A DNA stretch of 64,000 nucleotides from Gammaproteobacteria bacterium. Lineage in GTDB: Bacteria > Pseudomonadota > Gammaproteobacteria > Pseudomonadales > Litorivicinaceae. A model generated the notes under the pieces. The model had not been told where the DNA came from and ran no database searches. It was given only the letters and a program-made list of their open reading frames with translations. Positions 54,532 to 63,683 of the stretch are shown one piece after another. The translations under genes and the position numbers were made by a program. Location of the stretch: contig JAHEDY010000011.1 of assembly GCA_024640985.1 (NCBI GenBank), positions 1-64,000 of the forward strand. Direction: 5' to 3'. How positions within the stretch are numbered: the first letter of the stretch is position 1; every line of letters begins with the position of its first letter.

Positions 54532-54570
54532 TTGTGCACTGCAACGTACCGTCCGCATATTGCAATGCAC
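54532..54570 (+). promoter_or_regulatory. Phasin promoter with overlapping inverted repeat
   Basis: TTGTGC (54532-54537) and CATATT (54556-54561) could be -35 and -10 elements with 18-bp spacing. GTGCACTGCAA (54534-54544) and TTGCAATGCAC (54560-54570) form an 11-bp inverted repeat with one mismatch and a 15-bp spacer, covering both elements. This is the expected form of an operator for a repressor; PhaR-type regulators control phasin genes in other bacteria, but no phaR gene is in the window. Confidence 0.5.
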
Positions 54571-54591
54571 CAATAGATAGAGGACCTAGAC

Positions 54592-54975
54592 GTGTTTGAT
54601 CAACTCTTAAAACAGAACGAAGCCATGATGAAGTCAATGCAGTCGATGATGACGCTTGACGCGTTTGAACAAGCGATGAAGCCAATGACGCATTTGCTGG
54701 AACTTCAGCGCTCAATGCTTGAGTCACTGGCCGAAGAACAGACCCAGCTATCAACCGAACTGATGACTGATGCGCTCGAAGAAGCTCGGGCTGTATGTAA
54801 CTGTGAATCCATGCCTGAATTAATGGAAGTTCACAAAAATTTCCTTCAGAAGTATCAGGAGAAAATGGCAGAGCTTGCTAAGAAGCAGGCGTCGTCATGG
54901 ACTCAAGTCAGCGAAGAAGCGCTGAGTGTGATGAAAAAGAATGCTGAAGAAATGGCCAAGTCATTTCAGAAGTAA
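54592..54975 (+). CDS. Phasin-like granule-associated protein
   Basis: The 127-residue protein is short, methionine-rich and almost fully helical (MFDQLLKQNEAMMKSMQSMM at the N-terminus), as expected for phasins that coat polyhydroxyalkanoate granules. No other domain is visible. It starts with GTG after AGAGGACC. The gene faces phaC across a shared terminator and is divergent from acetoacetyl-CoA synthetase, which supports the phasin call. Confidence 0.78.
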   Translation: MFDQLLKQNEAMMKSMQSMMTLDAFEQAMKPMTHLLELQRSMLESLAEEQTQLSTELMTDALEEARAVCNCESMPELMEVHKNFLQKYQEKMAELAKKQASSWTQVSEEALSVMKKNAEEMAKSFQK

Positions 54976-54985
54976 CTGACGCTCA

Positions 54986-55026
54986 CAAAAAACCCCCGGC
55001 TGAGTAATCAGCCGGGGGTTTTTTTT
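54986..55026. terminator. Strong bidirectional intrinsic terminator between phasin and phaC
   Basis: AACCCCCGGCTGA (54991-55003) pairs perfectly with TCAGCCGGGGGTT (55008-55020) around a 4-nt loop. A-rich sequence lies on the left and eight T residues on the right, so it can stop transcription from both convergent genes. Confidence 0.95.
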
Positions 55027-55036
55027 CGGGTTTCGA

Positions 55037-56758
55037 TCAGATGCGAACACGGACATAGTCGCCCGGAGCAGGAACGATTTCTTGAAATTCCGAATGGCTG
55101 CCGATCTCACGTGCTGGAACCTGCTTGGAATCTTGTTGATCCAACCATTCATGCCAGTGCGACCACCATGAACCTGGGTGATCAGTTGCCGTTTCCAGCC
55201 AATGGTCGGCCCCTTGTCCGAGTTCACCATCGCTCCAGAAGTTTCGCTTATTTTTCGCAGGGGGATTGATGACACCCGCAATGTGTCCAGAACCACCCAG
55301 CACAAATTCCACTGGACCACCCATGAGTTCAGTGCCAAGGAAGGTTGTTTTCCAGGGTGCGATGTGATCTTCGATGGCTGATAGGAAGTATGACGGGGTC
55401 TTGATCTTCTCTAATTCAACCGATTTCCCACAACAGGTGAAGCCACCGGATTTTGCGAGGTTGTTGTTGACATACATCTCACGAATGTAGGTGTTGTACA
55501 TGGCGGCCGGTAAGTTGGTGGGATCAGAGTTCCAGTACAGTAAATCAAATGGAGGAGGAGTCTTTCCTTTGAGATAGTTATTCACGACGTAGGACCAAAT
55601 TAAGTCGTTGGACCGAAGCATGTTGAAACCAAGAGCAAGACTTTTCCCGGACATCACGCCATCTTTAGAGACTTGCGCTGCACGCATATCCACATCTTCT
55701 TGATCAAGAAATACACCAAGGTCCCCTGGATCTGAGAAGTCGAGCAAGGTCGTCAGGAAGGTGGCTGAGCCGATACTGGCATCGCGCTTCTTTTGCATGA
55801 CGCCGAGCGCAGAACCGAGAATTGTGCCGCCAATACACCAGGCCACAGCATTCATCTTCTTTTCACCGGTGATGTCTTTGACCACGCGTGTTGCTTCGAA
55901 AATGCCATCTTGAACGTAATCGTCCCAACCGATCTGACTGTATTCTGGTGTGGTGTTCGCCCAAGAAATCAAAAACACCGTATTGCCCTGATCGACGCAC
56001 CATTTGACATAGGAGTTCTGGGGTTGCAGATCAAGAATATAAAATTTGTTGATGCAAGGTGGGACAATCAACAGCGGGCGCTGATGAACCGTTTCGGTTG
56101 TCGGCTTATATTGGATGAGTTCAAACAAATGGTTTCTAAAGACCACAGAGCCTTCGGATACACCGATGTTTTCGCCTAAAATGAACGCCGATTCGTCGGT
56201 CATGGTAATTCGACCTTTCTCAAGGTCAGCCATTAAATTCTGAAGACCGTCAACCAGACTTTGGCCTTTGGTATCCATTGCTTCTTTGAGCACCTCAGGA
56301 TTGAGTGTGACGAAGTTGGATGGGCTCATCGCATCGATAAAATACTGGGTATAAAACTTCAGCTTATCTTTTTCTTTTCCTTCAACAGGAATGGCGTCAG
56401 TCGATTTGTTAAGAACATCGGCTGTGAGCAGATAGGACTGCTTAATAAAATCAAAAATCGGAAGATTGGACCACTCATCGGAGTCAAACCGGCGATCTTT
56501 CTGCGGCTCAAAATTCATGGTTCCACTCATGAAATCGGTCCATAAATTGAAATGGTCTTGCTGATACTTGGTGACCATCTCCAGCCAGCCTTGTGGATTG
56601 GTCCAGGGTTGCATCACGATTTGAGTCCAGACATCAGTCAGGTTCTTCATGATATCGGCCGTGTCTTCAGCACGCATCAACCCCTGCAGCAGACGTTTAC
56701 TTTCTGCGTTCATGGATTCAAATAGTTTTTCGGGTGCTTGCTGATTTTCAGTGCTCAC
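55037..56758 (-). CDS. phaC: Class I polyhydroxyalkanoate synthase
   Basis: PhaC polymerises 3-hydroxyacyl-CoA into storage polyester. I use the GTG at 56758 (STENQQAPEKLFE follows, with AGAGGA upstream), giving 573 residues; the track ATG at 56824 has no support. The lipase-like box around the nucleophile is AWCIGGT (Cys near 306), where the first glycine of the usual GxCxGG is alanine. The catalytic Asp is in EDHIAPW (about 463) and His in GGSGHIAG (about 489). phaB lies upstream on the same strand. Confidence 0.94.
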   Translation of the reverse strand: MSTENQQAPEKLFESMNAESKRLLQGLMRAEDTADIMKNLTDVWTQIVMQPWTNPQGWLEMVTKYQQDHFNLWTDFMSGTMNFEPQKDRRFDSDEWSNLPIFDFIKQSYLLTADVLNKSTDAIPVEGKEKDKLKFYTQYFIDAMSPSNFVTLNPEVLKEAMDTKGQSLVDGLQNLMADLEKGRITMTDESAFILGENIGVSEGSVVFRNHLFELIQYKPTTETVHQRPLLIVPPCINKFYILDLQPQNSYVKWCVDQGNTVFLISWANTTPEYSQIGWDDYVQDGIFEATRVVKDITGEKKMNAVAWCIGGTILGSALGVMQKKRDASIGSATFLTTLLDFSDPGDLGVFLDQEDVDMRAAQVSKDGVMSGKSLALGFNMLRSNDLIWSYVVNNYLKGKTPPPFDLLYWNSDPTNLPAAMYNTYIREMYVNNNLAKSGGFTCCGKSVELEKIKTPSYFLSAIEDHIAPWKTTFLGTELMGGPVEFVLGGSGHIAGVINPPAKNKRNFWSDGELGQGADHWLETATDHPGSWWSHWHEWLDQQDSKQVPAREIGSHSEFQEIVPAPGDYVRVRI

Positions 56759-56850
56759 GTCCGTGTCCTCTTTAATTCGAAGGCGATAGTCTATTGTGCG
56801 TCGCAACAAAAGGGAAGGCGGCAAGGAGAATTCCTTGCCGAACAGGGTAT

Positions 56851-57597
56851 TTAGAACATGTGTTGGCCGCCGTTAATCGCCAGGTTGGAACCGGTGACGA
56901 AGGCTGCCCTTTCGGAGGCAAGGAATGCAACTGCATAGGCAATTTCATCGGGATTACCTAGGCGGCCGACTGGAATGGTCGATGCGATTTTCTCTAAAAT
57001 TTCATCACCGATGGCTGCAACCATCGCGGTCATAATGTATCCCGGACTGACGGTGTTGACGGTCACGCCTTTCGATGCAACCTCTTGAGCGAGCGATTTG
57101 GTAAAACCATGCATGCCGGCTTTTGCCGCGGCATAGTTCGATTGTCCGAACTGACCTTTTTGGCCGTTAACGGAACTGATATTAATCACGCGGCCCCATT
57201 TTTCTTCCAACATCCCATTAATCACGAGGCGCGTCATATTAAAAACTGAGCGGAGGTTGGCATGCATGACCTGGTCCCACTGTTCCAGTGTCATTTTACG
57301 GAATGTCGAATCACGAGTAATCCCCGCGTTATTGACCAAGCAGTGGACGTTGCCATGATTTTCCATAACTCCTTCGATGCACTGTCTCGCAGATTCCGAA
57401 TCGGACACATCTCCGTAGGCAATATCAAATTCATAACCAGCGGCACGCTGATCGTCTTGCCAGGCTTTGGCCTTGTCATGATTGCCACCAGAATTGTATC
57501 CGGCAACGACTGTGAAACCTTGAGTAAACAGTTCTTGGCAGATTGAGGTTCCGATACCACCGGTACCACCGGTCACGAGTGCGATACGCTTAGACAT
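56851..57597 (-). CDS. phaB: Acetoacetyl-CoA reductase
   Basis: PhaB reduces acetoacetyl-CoA to (R)-3-hydroxybutyryl-CoA with NADPH for PhaC. The 248-residue SDR has the cofactor motif VTGGTGGIG, NNAGITRD, INISSVNG and the catalytic YAAAKAG, plus the family-typical GQFGQSNYAAAKAGMHGFTK, shortened as GQSNYAAAKAGMHGFTK. The ATG at 57597 is preferred because GGAG lies 6 nt upstream. No phaA thiolase gene is in the cluster. It precedes phaC by 92 bp. Confidence 0.94.
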   Translation of the reverse strand: MSKRIALVTGGTGGIGTSICQELFTQGFTVVAGYNSGGNHDKAKAWQDDQRAAGYEFDIAYGDVSDSESARQCIEGVMENHGNVHCLVNNAGITRDSTFRKMTLEQWDQVMHANLRSVFNMTRLVINGMLEEKWGRVINISSVNGQKGQFGQSNYAAAKAGMHGFTKSLAQEVASKGVTVNTVSPGYIMTAMVAAIGDEILEKIASTIPVGRLGNPDEIAYAVAFLASERAAFVTGSNLAINGGQHMF

Positions 57598-57666
57598 GCT
57601 GAGCTCCATGCAGTTCTTATTGAAAAAGCCTTATCATTAGTCACTGGATTCCATCGAGATGCAAGT

Positions 57667-57936
57667 ATGTCTGACCCAAAGTCGCCCACTCCATTAGTCG
57701 CAGATACCGTTGACGCAACCGGTTTAAAATGTCCCGAGCCCGTAATGATGCTGCGGAATGCGTTACGCAACGTGGATGCGGGGGTTTGTATTAAATTAGT
57801 GGCGACGGATCCCTCGACCTTGCGCGACATTCCAACGATGTGTCGGTTTATGCACCATCAGTTGGTGTCTGAAGCAACACAGGATGGGTGTTATGAATTC
57901 ATTGTCTCCGCTCGAGGCGCTAAATCACAGTCCTGA
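57667..57936 (+). CDS. tusA: TusA-family sulfurtransferase
   Basis: The 89-residue protein has the TusA signature DATGLKCPEPVMMLRNALR with the sulfur-accepting cysteine (Cys22) and the later DIPTMCRFMHH segment. TusA relays persulfide sulfur for tRNA 2-thiouridine and molybdenum cofactor synthesis. It is divergent from phaB. Its last 46 bp overlap the 3' end of the convergent DUF3080 gene. The link to mnmC in the same window (same modified nucleoside) may be coincidental. Confidence 0.92.
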   Translation: MSDPKSPTPLVADTVDATGLKCPEPVMMLRNALRNVDAGVCIKLVATDPSTLRDIPTMCRFMHHQLVSEATQDGCYEFIVSARGAKSQS

Positions 57937-58907
57937 AGAATCGTTTGCCACTGTTTGATGTGTGTCGACAACAACATCCGGAGTTGATGCCGTGTCCCGC
58001 TGGGCAGTTCCAGTAATCCATCAATCAGCGCATCGTTGGTGATGAGCGTCAATGGGAGTTGCTTCCATTGATGTTCTAATCCATCCAGTGAGCGGATGAC
58101 CGCAGACCACTTTGGCTGTAAGTGAATTCTGAAGTAATTCGTTAAGAAGGTTTCAATCATCTGACCCTTATTGGTTGGTGTGCCCATTGGGCATAATCGA
58201 TTGGCTTTGATGGCTTGGTTTTGAATGCGATTCGCTACCGTCAGCCAAGCGAGGGTCTCAGTGATGGCCTGATGGAGGGTTCCATGGTGCTGGGTTTGAC
58301 TCCACTGGTGTAAGGCGTTCTCAAACTCGGTGACGGCTAGGGAACTGGGTGCAGAAGCTCCGGTTAATGCATGATTCAGTGTCCTGAAGATCGGTTGGCT
58401 GCGCTGCGCATAGGCTTGTGAACTTTCATTCAAACCCGCAAATGGTCGGGAGAGTTTTGATTGGAGTCGTTGGGCTTCTTCGCTTTGCATGAGAAGTGCA
58501 ATCACCGAGGCTTCCACGTCCTGCGTTTTGGACTGCACAGCCTCTTGATACCATTGGTATTCTTGGAGGCTCTGACAGGCGTTTAGACCGGCTCGTACTT
58601 TCCATTCATAGACAAGGCGGGTCGACTCTTGTTTTTGACGACCCAAACTCGAATTCCGCTCGGCGATCAGCGGCAGAAGTCCACATTCACCGAGTTCGAG
58701 TGCATCACCGAAGCGAATGCGCGTCTCGCTTAATTCCACAACCGGCCGGCTCGGTGCGTTAGCTATAATCTTTCCGAGTTGTTCTGGTGGCTGATTGAGA
58801 ATTGCAGCAATTCGATCGAGATCGTCTTGGTCTGGACTAAGGGGTTGAGTGGATCCCTGACATCCGATCAATAAGACTGCAAGCAGTGGGATGAGTCGAA
58901 ATAAAAT
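57891..58907 (-). CDS. DUF3080-family lipoprotein, probable AUU start
   Basis: The frame contains ELGECGLLPLIAERNSSLG, which I recognise as DUF3080; function unknown. The track begins at a TTG (58871), which would remove the signal peptide. Extending upstream gives LFRLIPLLAVLLIGCQGS, a normal lipoprotein signal with lipobox LIGC, but no ATG, GTG or TTG. The codon before LFRL is ATT (58907-58905), 8 nt after GGAGGG. With this start the protein has 338 residues and overlaps the end of epmC by 71 bp. A frameshift or sequence error remains possible. Confidence 0.72.
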   Translation of the reverse strand: MLFRLIPLLAVLLIGCQGSTQPLSPDQDDLDRIAAILNQPPEQLGKIIANAPSRPVVELSETRIRFGDALELGECGLLPLIAERNSSLGRQKQESTRLVYEWKVRAGLNACQSLQEYQWYQEAVQSKTQDVEASVIALLMQSEEAQRLQSKLSRPFAGLNESSQAYAQRSQPIFRTLNHALTGASAPSSLAVTEFENALHQWSQTQHHGTLHQAITETLAWLTVANRIQNQAIKANRLCPMGTPTNKGQMIETFLTNYFRIHLQPKWSAVIRSLDGLEHQWKQLPLTLITNDALIDGLLELPSGTRHQLRMLLSTHIKQWQTILQDCDLAPRAETMNS

Positions 58908-59397
58908 GGCGCATGCCCTCCAACACCAACCGAGGTGTTTCTGGTGGATTGTTAACCATTTCTATGTATCCGTTTTGTAAATTCTCAATAAATGCGTCAG
59001 ACGGTGGCCTTCCTGAAAAATCATCCAGGCTCGGCGAAAATGGAATGTTCCAGATTTCGCACAACAGTTTTTCTAATCCCTGAGGTCGAGCTTCTACGTG
59101 TTCAAACGCGTGTTGTTGGTCGACGCTTCGCCCGCAGGGAGAATACCAGTAACCGAAATCGTCGAGTTGTCGCCGGGCAGGCCCGGCCAGACAGTAGTGC
59201 GAGAGTTCATGGAAGAGGCTTCTGACAAAATCTTCTCTGAAAAAAAGGATTGCAGGCTCGCTTGCTTTTGGTGCTTGATAAAAAGGCTCCGGCGCTCCCC
59301 CCTCAATGCGAAGCTCAGGCAGGATCTGCTCGCAGGCCTCGAGAATGAGAGGAATCATAAATTGGTCTAACGTCAAGGAATTGTTCGGTAATGGCAT
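58837..59397 (-). CDS. epmC: Elongation factor P hydroxylase EpmC
   Basis: EpmC (YfcM) hydroxylates the beta-lysyl-lysine of EF-P. I start at the ATG at 59397 (MPLPNNSLTLDQF), giving 186 residues, close to the 182 of E. coli; the track start at 59661 adds a shadow region. The metal-binding HELSHYC motif, AGPARRQLDDFGYWYSPCGR and the FEHVEARPQGLE segment are clear family landmarks. No efp, epmA or epmB lies in the window. Its start overlaps the divergent next gene by 7 bp. Confidence 0.93.
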   Translation of the reverse strand: MPLPNNSLTLDQFMIPLILEACEQILPELRIEGGAPEPFYQAPKASEPAILFFREDFVRSLFHELSHYCLAGPARRQLDDFGYWYSPCGRSVDQQHAFEHVEARPQGLEKLLCEIWNIPFSPSLDDFSGRPPSDAFIENLQNGYIEMVNNPPETPRLVLEGMRHFISTHPTACSLIDRMSGIHSTP

Positions 59398-59858
59398 GGT
59401 TATGGATTGTACTTGGATTGCTGGCGATCGTGGGATCGATGACATGGATTCTTCCCTCACCCATGGAGCGTCGACAAGGCGAGCGACGAATGAAGGCCCT
59501 GCAATTGGGAATGAAAGTTCGAATGTTGTCGCTTGATGACTGGGCGAAAGAACGTCTCGATCGTGTTCAGTTGGCGCAATATCTTGTGTGGACCGATCGA
59601 AAACCGCGGTCGGCGACATTGTGGCGGATTCCAGACCGAGATGAGCCGTGGGCGTCTCCACCTGATGCCCGGAGTTGGGATTTACTGTCTGGGGACTTTT
59701 CGGTGTTTCTTGATTCGCTCCCTCAAGACATTGTCGGCGTGGGGGCGGATCAAGGTAGTGTTTGGGTGGCGCTCGATGATGCGAAGGCAGCCGTGGAACC
59801 TGAGGCGATCAAGCCATACCTCGATCAACTGTTACTCCTTCTCACGCGCCGTGCATAA
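59391..59858 (+). CDS. Membrane-anchored protein of unknown function
   Basis: The 155-residue protein has one N-terminal membrane span (MAWLWIVLGLLAIVGSMTWI), then a conserved-looking SPMERRQGERRMKALQLGMKVR region and a soluble domain with a WVALDD segment. Similar short proteins, sometimes labelled YajC-like, occur near topA in pseudomonads as far as I recall; no function is known. The ATG overlaps the divergent epmC start by 7 bp. Confidence 0.72.
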   Translation: MAWLWIVLGLLAIVGSMTWILPSPMERRQGERRMKALQLGMKVRMLSLDDWAKERLDRVQLAQYLVWTDRKPRSATLWRIPDRDEPWASPPDARSWDLLSGDFSVFLDSLPQDIVGVGADQGSVWVALDDAKAAVEPEAIKPYLDQLLLLLTRRA

Positions 59859-59999
59859 TTTTTATTCGCAACAGGGCTTGAGTCTGTTGAGGTTCTCCCG
59901 TATTGCTAAAAAAGAAAGAGATGCTTGCATCTAACTGTGTTTTGAATTTTCAATGCACCCCTTAAACCACATCACTGATTGAGAGTGTTCAAAGAATCC

Positions 60000-62564
60000 A
60001 TGGGAAAATCGCTGGTCATTGTAGAGTCTCCGGCTAAAGCCAAGACGATTAATAAGTATCTCGGTTCTGACTTTGTTGTGAAGTCGAGCGTCGGTCATAT
60101 CCGCGATTTACCAACCTCAGGTTCGGCTCCGGCTGAAAAAACAACGAAGTCATCGACCCTCTCGAAAGAAGACAAAGCCAAGCAGCAGTTGATCCGGCGC
60201 ATGGGAGTTGACCCCGACCACGGTTGGCGAGCGCAATATCAAATCCTTCCAGGGAAAGAAAAAGTGGTCGCTGAACTGAAAAAGCTTGCGACCAATGCAG
60301 ATCATATCTATCTCGCGACCGATTTGGATCGTGAGGGAGAAGCGATTGCCTGGCACTTACAGGAAACCATTGGCGGTGATCCGTCGAAGTACCAGCGTGT
60401 GACGTTTTCGGAAATCACCAAGTCGGCAATCGAGGCAGCTTTTAGTCGGCCATCAACGGTGAATGTTGATCGAGTCAACGCTCAACAAGCACGTCGTTTC
60501 CTTGATCGAGTGGTTGGATACATGGTGTCGCCATTGCTTTGGTCGAAAATTGCACGTGGTCTTTCTGCTGGACGTGTGCAGTCGGTTGCTGTTCGATTAG
60601 TTGTCGAGCGTGAACGGGCCATCCGAGCTTTTGTCCCTGAAGAGTATTGGGAGATCTTTACGGATCTGTCGCATCAAAACCGTGAATCACGTTTTCAGGT
60701 GAGTGAATATCAAGGTAAAGCCTTTAAACCGGTGAATGCCGATCAGGCCAAGACGGCGACTGATGCGCTTGAAGGTGCGACCTATCAGGTTGTTGAGCGC
60801 GAGAGTAAGCCTGGAAAAACGCGTCCTTCTGCACCCTTTATTACCTCTACCTTGCAGCAGGCGGCAAGCCAGCGCTTAGGGTTTGGTGTGAAAAAGACCA
60901 TGATGCTTGCGCAACGCTTGTACGAGGCAGGTCTCATCACCTATATGCGAACCGATTCGACTTACGTGTCGAATGACGCCATTTTTGCAGCACGCTCGCT
61001 CATCGAATCGGAGTTTGACGCCAAATATTTGCCTGAGAAACCGAATTATTACGCCAATCGCGACAATGCGCAGGAAGCACATGAAGCGATTCGTCCTTCC
61101 GATATTCGGAAAAAGAGCACCGATCTGTCATCCGTGGAACGGGATGCGCAGCGCCTGTACGAACTGATTTGGCGTCAATTCTTGGCCTGCCAAATGACGC
61201 CAGCTGAATATTTAACGACCACCATTAAAGTTGAAGCCAACGGTTATGGACTGAAGGCTCGAGGTAAGGTAACGACCTTTCCCGGTTATCAGGCCGTGCT
61301 TCCGGTCGGTGGTAAGGGCGACGATGCTGCAGAGTTACCCGATGTCCAAGTGGGTGACCAACTGACGCTGGTCGCGATAGATCCACAACAAAAATTCACA
61401 TCACCACCTGCCCGTTACAACGAAGCATCTCTGGTACGCGAATTGGAAAAGCAGGGCATTGGTCGCCCATCGACCTACGCAGCCATTATTTCGACAATTC
61501 AGGATCGTGGGTACGTTGAAATGGATAGTCGCCGGTTGTTTGCGACCAAGATGGGTGAGATTGTGACCGACCGACTGGTCGAGAACTTCAGCGACTTACT
61601 GAACTATGATTTCACCGCCAGTATGGAAGACTCGTTGGATGACGTCGCCGAGGGTCGGAAAGATTGGCTTGGGCTTCTTGATGAGTTTTATGGTCAGTTT
61701 AAAGAGACTCTCGATCGAGCGGCGAGCCCGGAGGGAATGCGTCCCAATACACCAACCGACACTGAGATTGCCTGTCCAACGTGCCAGCGTCCAATGATGA
61801 TTCGGACAGCAACGACCGGTGTATTCCTCGGGTGCTCGGGATATCAGTTACCTCCGAAGGAGCGATGCAAAACGACCATCAATTTGACGCCGGGTGATGA
61901 AGCTATCCCTGAAGGGGAAGAGGCGGAAACACTTGCGTTAATGGAGAAGCGACGTTGTCCAATCTGCCAGACCGCGATGAACTCCTATTTGATCGATGAA
62001 ACTCGGAAACTTCACGTCTGTGGGAATAATCCGGACTGTTCGGGACATGTGATTGAGAGCGGACAGTTCAAAATTAAAGGGTATGAAGGCCCATCAATTG
62101 AATGCGACAAATGTTCGCATGAGATGCAGTTAAAAACAGGTCGGTTTGGGAAGTTTTTTGGCTGCACGAATGCGGACTGTAAAAACACCCGAAAGCTGCT
62201 GAAAAACGGGCAGGCGGCACCGCCGAAAATGGACCCAATTCCAATGCCTTGGTTGAAGTGTCTGAAAGTCGACGACACCTACGTCTTGCGCGACGGGGCC
62301 AGCGGTTTGTTTTTGGCGGCTAGTGGGTTTCCAAAAAATCGTGAAACCCGAGCACCGTTAGTTTCAGAGCTTTTAAAAGTCAAAGATCAGCTAGATCCGA
62401 AATATCATTTCCTGTTATCAGCACCTGTTGTTGATCCAGAGGGGCATCCAGCACAAGTCCGTTTCTCGCGCAAAGCCAACGCGCAATATGTGATGAGCGA
62501 AGTGGATGGAAAAGCAACGAAGTGGAAAGCGACCTACGGCAATGGGCGCTGGTCTGACGGCTGA
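60000..62564 (+). CDS. topA: DNA topoisomerase I
   Basis: TopA relaxes negative supercoils. I start at the ATG at 60000 ([20 protein letters not shown]), giving 854 residues, as the track start at 59979 adds seven extra. It has the TOPRIM domain with [13 protein letters not shown], the catalytic tyrosine in [10 protein letters not shown], and three C-terminal zinc-finger units (CPTCQRP..., CPICQTA..., CDKCSHE...), followed by a further C-terminal domain. The 141-bp gap upstream holds no other gene. Confidence 0.97.
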   Translation: MGKSLVIVESPAKAKTINKYLGSDFVVKSSVGHIRDLPTSGSAPAEKTTKSSTLSKEDKAKQQLIRRMGVDPDHGWRAQYQILPGKEKVVAELKKLATNADHIYLATDLDREGEAIAWHLQETIGGDPSKYQRVTFSEITKSAIEAAFSRPSTVNVDRVNAQQARRFLDRVVGYMVSPLLWSKIARGLSAGRVQSVAVRLVVERERAIRAFVPEEYWEIFTDLSHQNRESRFQVSEYQGKAFKPVNADQAKTATDALEGATYQVVERESKPGKTRPSAPFITSTLQQAASQRLGFGVKKTMMLAQRLYEAGLITYMRTDSTYVSNDAIFAARSLIESEFDAKYLPEKPNYYANRDNAQEAHEAIRPSDIRKKSTDLSSVERDAQRLYELIWRQFLACQMTPAEYLTTTIKVEANGYGLKARGKVTTFPGYQAVLPVGGKGDDAAELPDVQVGDQLTLVAIDPQQKFTSPPARYNEASLVRELEKQGIGRPSTYAAIISTIQDRGYVEMDSRRLFATKMGEIVTDRLVENFSDLLNYDFTASMEDSLDDVAEGRKDWLGLLDEFYGQFKETLDRAASPEGMRPNTPTDTEIACPTCQRPMMIRTATTGVFLGCSGYQLPPKERCKTTINLTPGDEAIPEGEEAETLALMEKRRCPICQTAMNSYLIDETRKLHVCGNNPDCSGHVIESGQFKIKGYEGPSIECDKCSHEMQLKTGRFGKFFGCTNADCKNTRKLLKNGQAAPPKMDPIPMPWLKCLKVDDTYVLRDGASGLFLAASGFPKNRETRAPLVSELLKVKDQLDPKYHFLLSAPVVDPEGHPAQVRFSRKANAQYVMSEVDGKATKWKATYGNGRWSDG

Positions 62565-63046
62565 TGCGTCCGGTAAGAACACGCCGACGTGTGCTTGAAT
62601 CGCTCGCGAAAACCAAGGCACTTCTCGACGTTCGGGCGGACAGTCGGCTACAACACCATGCGCTGAGCGAAGCGGTGCTTCATCAGATTCATGCAACCTT
62701 TGTCGCGTTAGTCCGTCAGGTGGGCGACGCGCACGGATTCAAGCCTGAAAGCATTCGGGGTCTCGAGGACTTGGTTGATCAGCTTCGGAGTCGACAGTTG
62801 GTCTCTTTGGAAGCTCAAAAGCTTGAGCGATTGGCGAATGACCCGATGTCATGGTGGAATGCCTACCAAGCTCATGCTTCGAAGATATCGTGTCCGGCTG
62901 AGGTCATTGATTCCGTGGATGTGAACCGCATTCCACTGACTGACACCAGTGGTTTGGATCAATTGAAGACTGAACGATATGCGACTTGGGTTGGTGAGTT
63001 GTCGACGTTGGTTGCCGACCTTCAGGTCCAGTTTGACGAATCTTAG
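62564..63046 (+). CDS. DUF6586-family protein
   Basis: The 160-residue protein is mostly helical with no signal peptide or membrane span. Landmarks include RTRRRVLESLAKTKALLDVR, HHALSEAVLHQIHATFVALV and DPMSWWNAY. It matches my memory of the conserved pseudomonad protein between topA and lexA, assigned to DUF6586; function unknown. The ATG overlaps the topA stop by 1 bp, and the end overlaps convergent lexA by 4 bp. Confidence 0.75.
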   Translation: MRPVRTRRRVLESLAKTKALLDVRADSRLQHHALSEAVLHQIHATFVALVRQVGDAHGFKPESIRGLEDLVDQLRSRQLVSLEAQKLERLANDPMSWWNAYQAHASKISCPAEVIDSVDVNRIPLTDTSGLDQLKTERYATWVGELSTLVADLQVQFDES

Positions 63047-63666
63047 AGTGCTGTTCGAATCACCCCGACTGCGTGGCCCTCAATAAAAAATTCAGCATCT
63101 GGTGTGATGACAATCGGATCAAAATCGATATTCTCAGCAAGCAACCGCAAGGTCTTTTGACTACGGTCCAAGCGCTTGACGGTTACTTCTCCGTTGAGCC
63201 GAGCAACCACGATATCGCCGTGCTTGGCATGGTCAGACTTCCGTACAGCCAGTAAATCGCCATCAAAAATACCGATATCGATCATGGATTCGCCTTGGAC
63301 GCGAAGCAAATAATCAGGGGATGGTGAAAACAGGTCTGAGCGAACGGGTACCATTTTTTCGATGTGTGCGACTGAATCAATCGGCACGCCGGCTGCAACT
63401 TTGCCGATTACAGGAAGCCCAGGTTCGTCGTGGTTGTCATCGTCGAATGGAACTAAGCATTGGATTCCACGGCTGGCGCCACCTTGCAGTCGGATTGCAC
63501 CTCGGCGTTCCAATGCCCTTAAGTGGGATTCGGCCGCGTTAATCGATCGGAACCCTAGCGTATCAGCAATCTCCGCGCGCGTTGGAGGTCGCCCTTCATC
63601 ACGGATCGATTGCTGGATGACATCCAATACGCGCGTTTGGGCTTTGGTTAACTTCACTTCACTCAT
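63043..63666 (-). CDS. lexA: SOS repressor LexA
   Basis: LexA represses DNA damage genes and cleaves itself when RecA is activated. The 207-residue protein has an N-terminal winged-helix domain (TRAEIADTLGFRSINAAESH), the Ala92-Gly93 cleavage bond in VAAGVPI, and the catalytic pair Ser127 (GESMIDIGI) and Lys164 (VTVKRL). The ATG at 63666 is the only start upstream of KLTKAQTRVLDVI. An SOS box ends 1 bp before it, and no Shine-Dalgarno sequence is present. Confidence 0.97.
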   Translation of the reverse strand: MSEVKLTKAQTRVLDVIQQSIRDEGRPPTRAEIADTLGFRSINAAESHLRALERRGAIRLQGGASRGIQCLVPFDDDNHDEPGLPVIGKVAAGVPIDSVAHIEKMVPVRSDLFSPSPDYLLRVQGESMIDIGIFDGDLLAVRKSDHAKHGDIVVARLNGEVTVKRLDRSQKTLRLLAENIDFDPIVITPDAEFFIEGHAVGVIRTAL

Positions 63667-63667
63667 A

Positions 63668-63683
63668 CTGAATAAATTATCAG
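63668..63683 (-). promoter_or_regulatory. LexA-binding SOS box upstream of lexA
   Basis: CTG-AATAAATTAT-CAG matches the CTG-N10-CAG consensus with a fully A/T centre. It begins 1 bp before the lexA start codon, in the 36-bp gap after argF. GATAAT on the minus strand within the box could be a -10, which would put transcription starts a few bases before the ATG. Autorepression of lexA follows from the box. Confidence 0.85.

Noticed and set aside
59398-59661. N-terminal extension of the epmC ORF
   Set aside because: The extra 88 residues are antisense to the coding membrane-protein gene, and the EpmC family length is met with the ATG at 59397.
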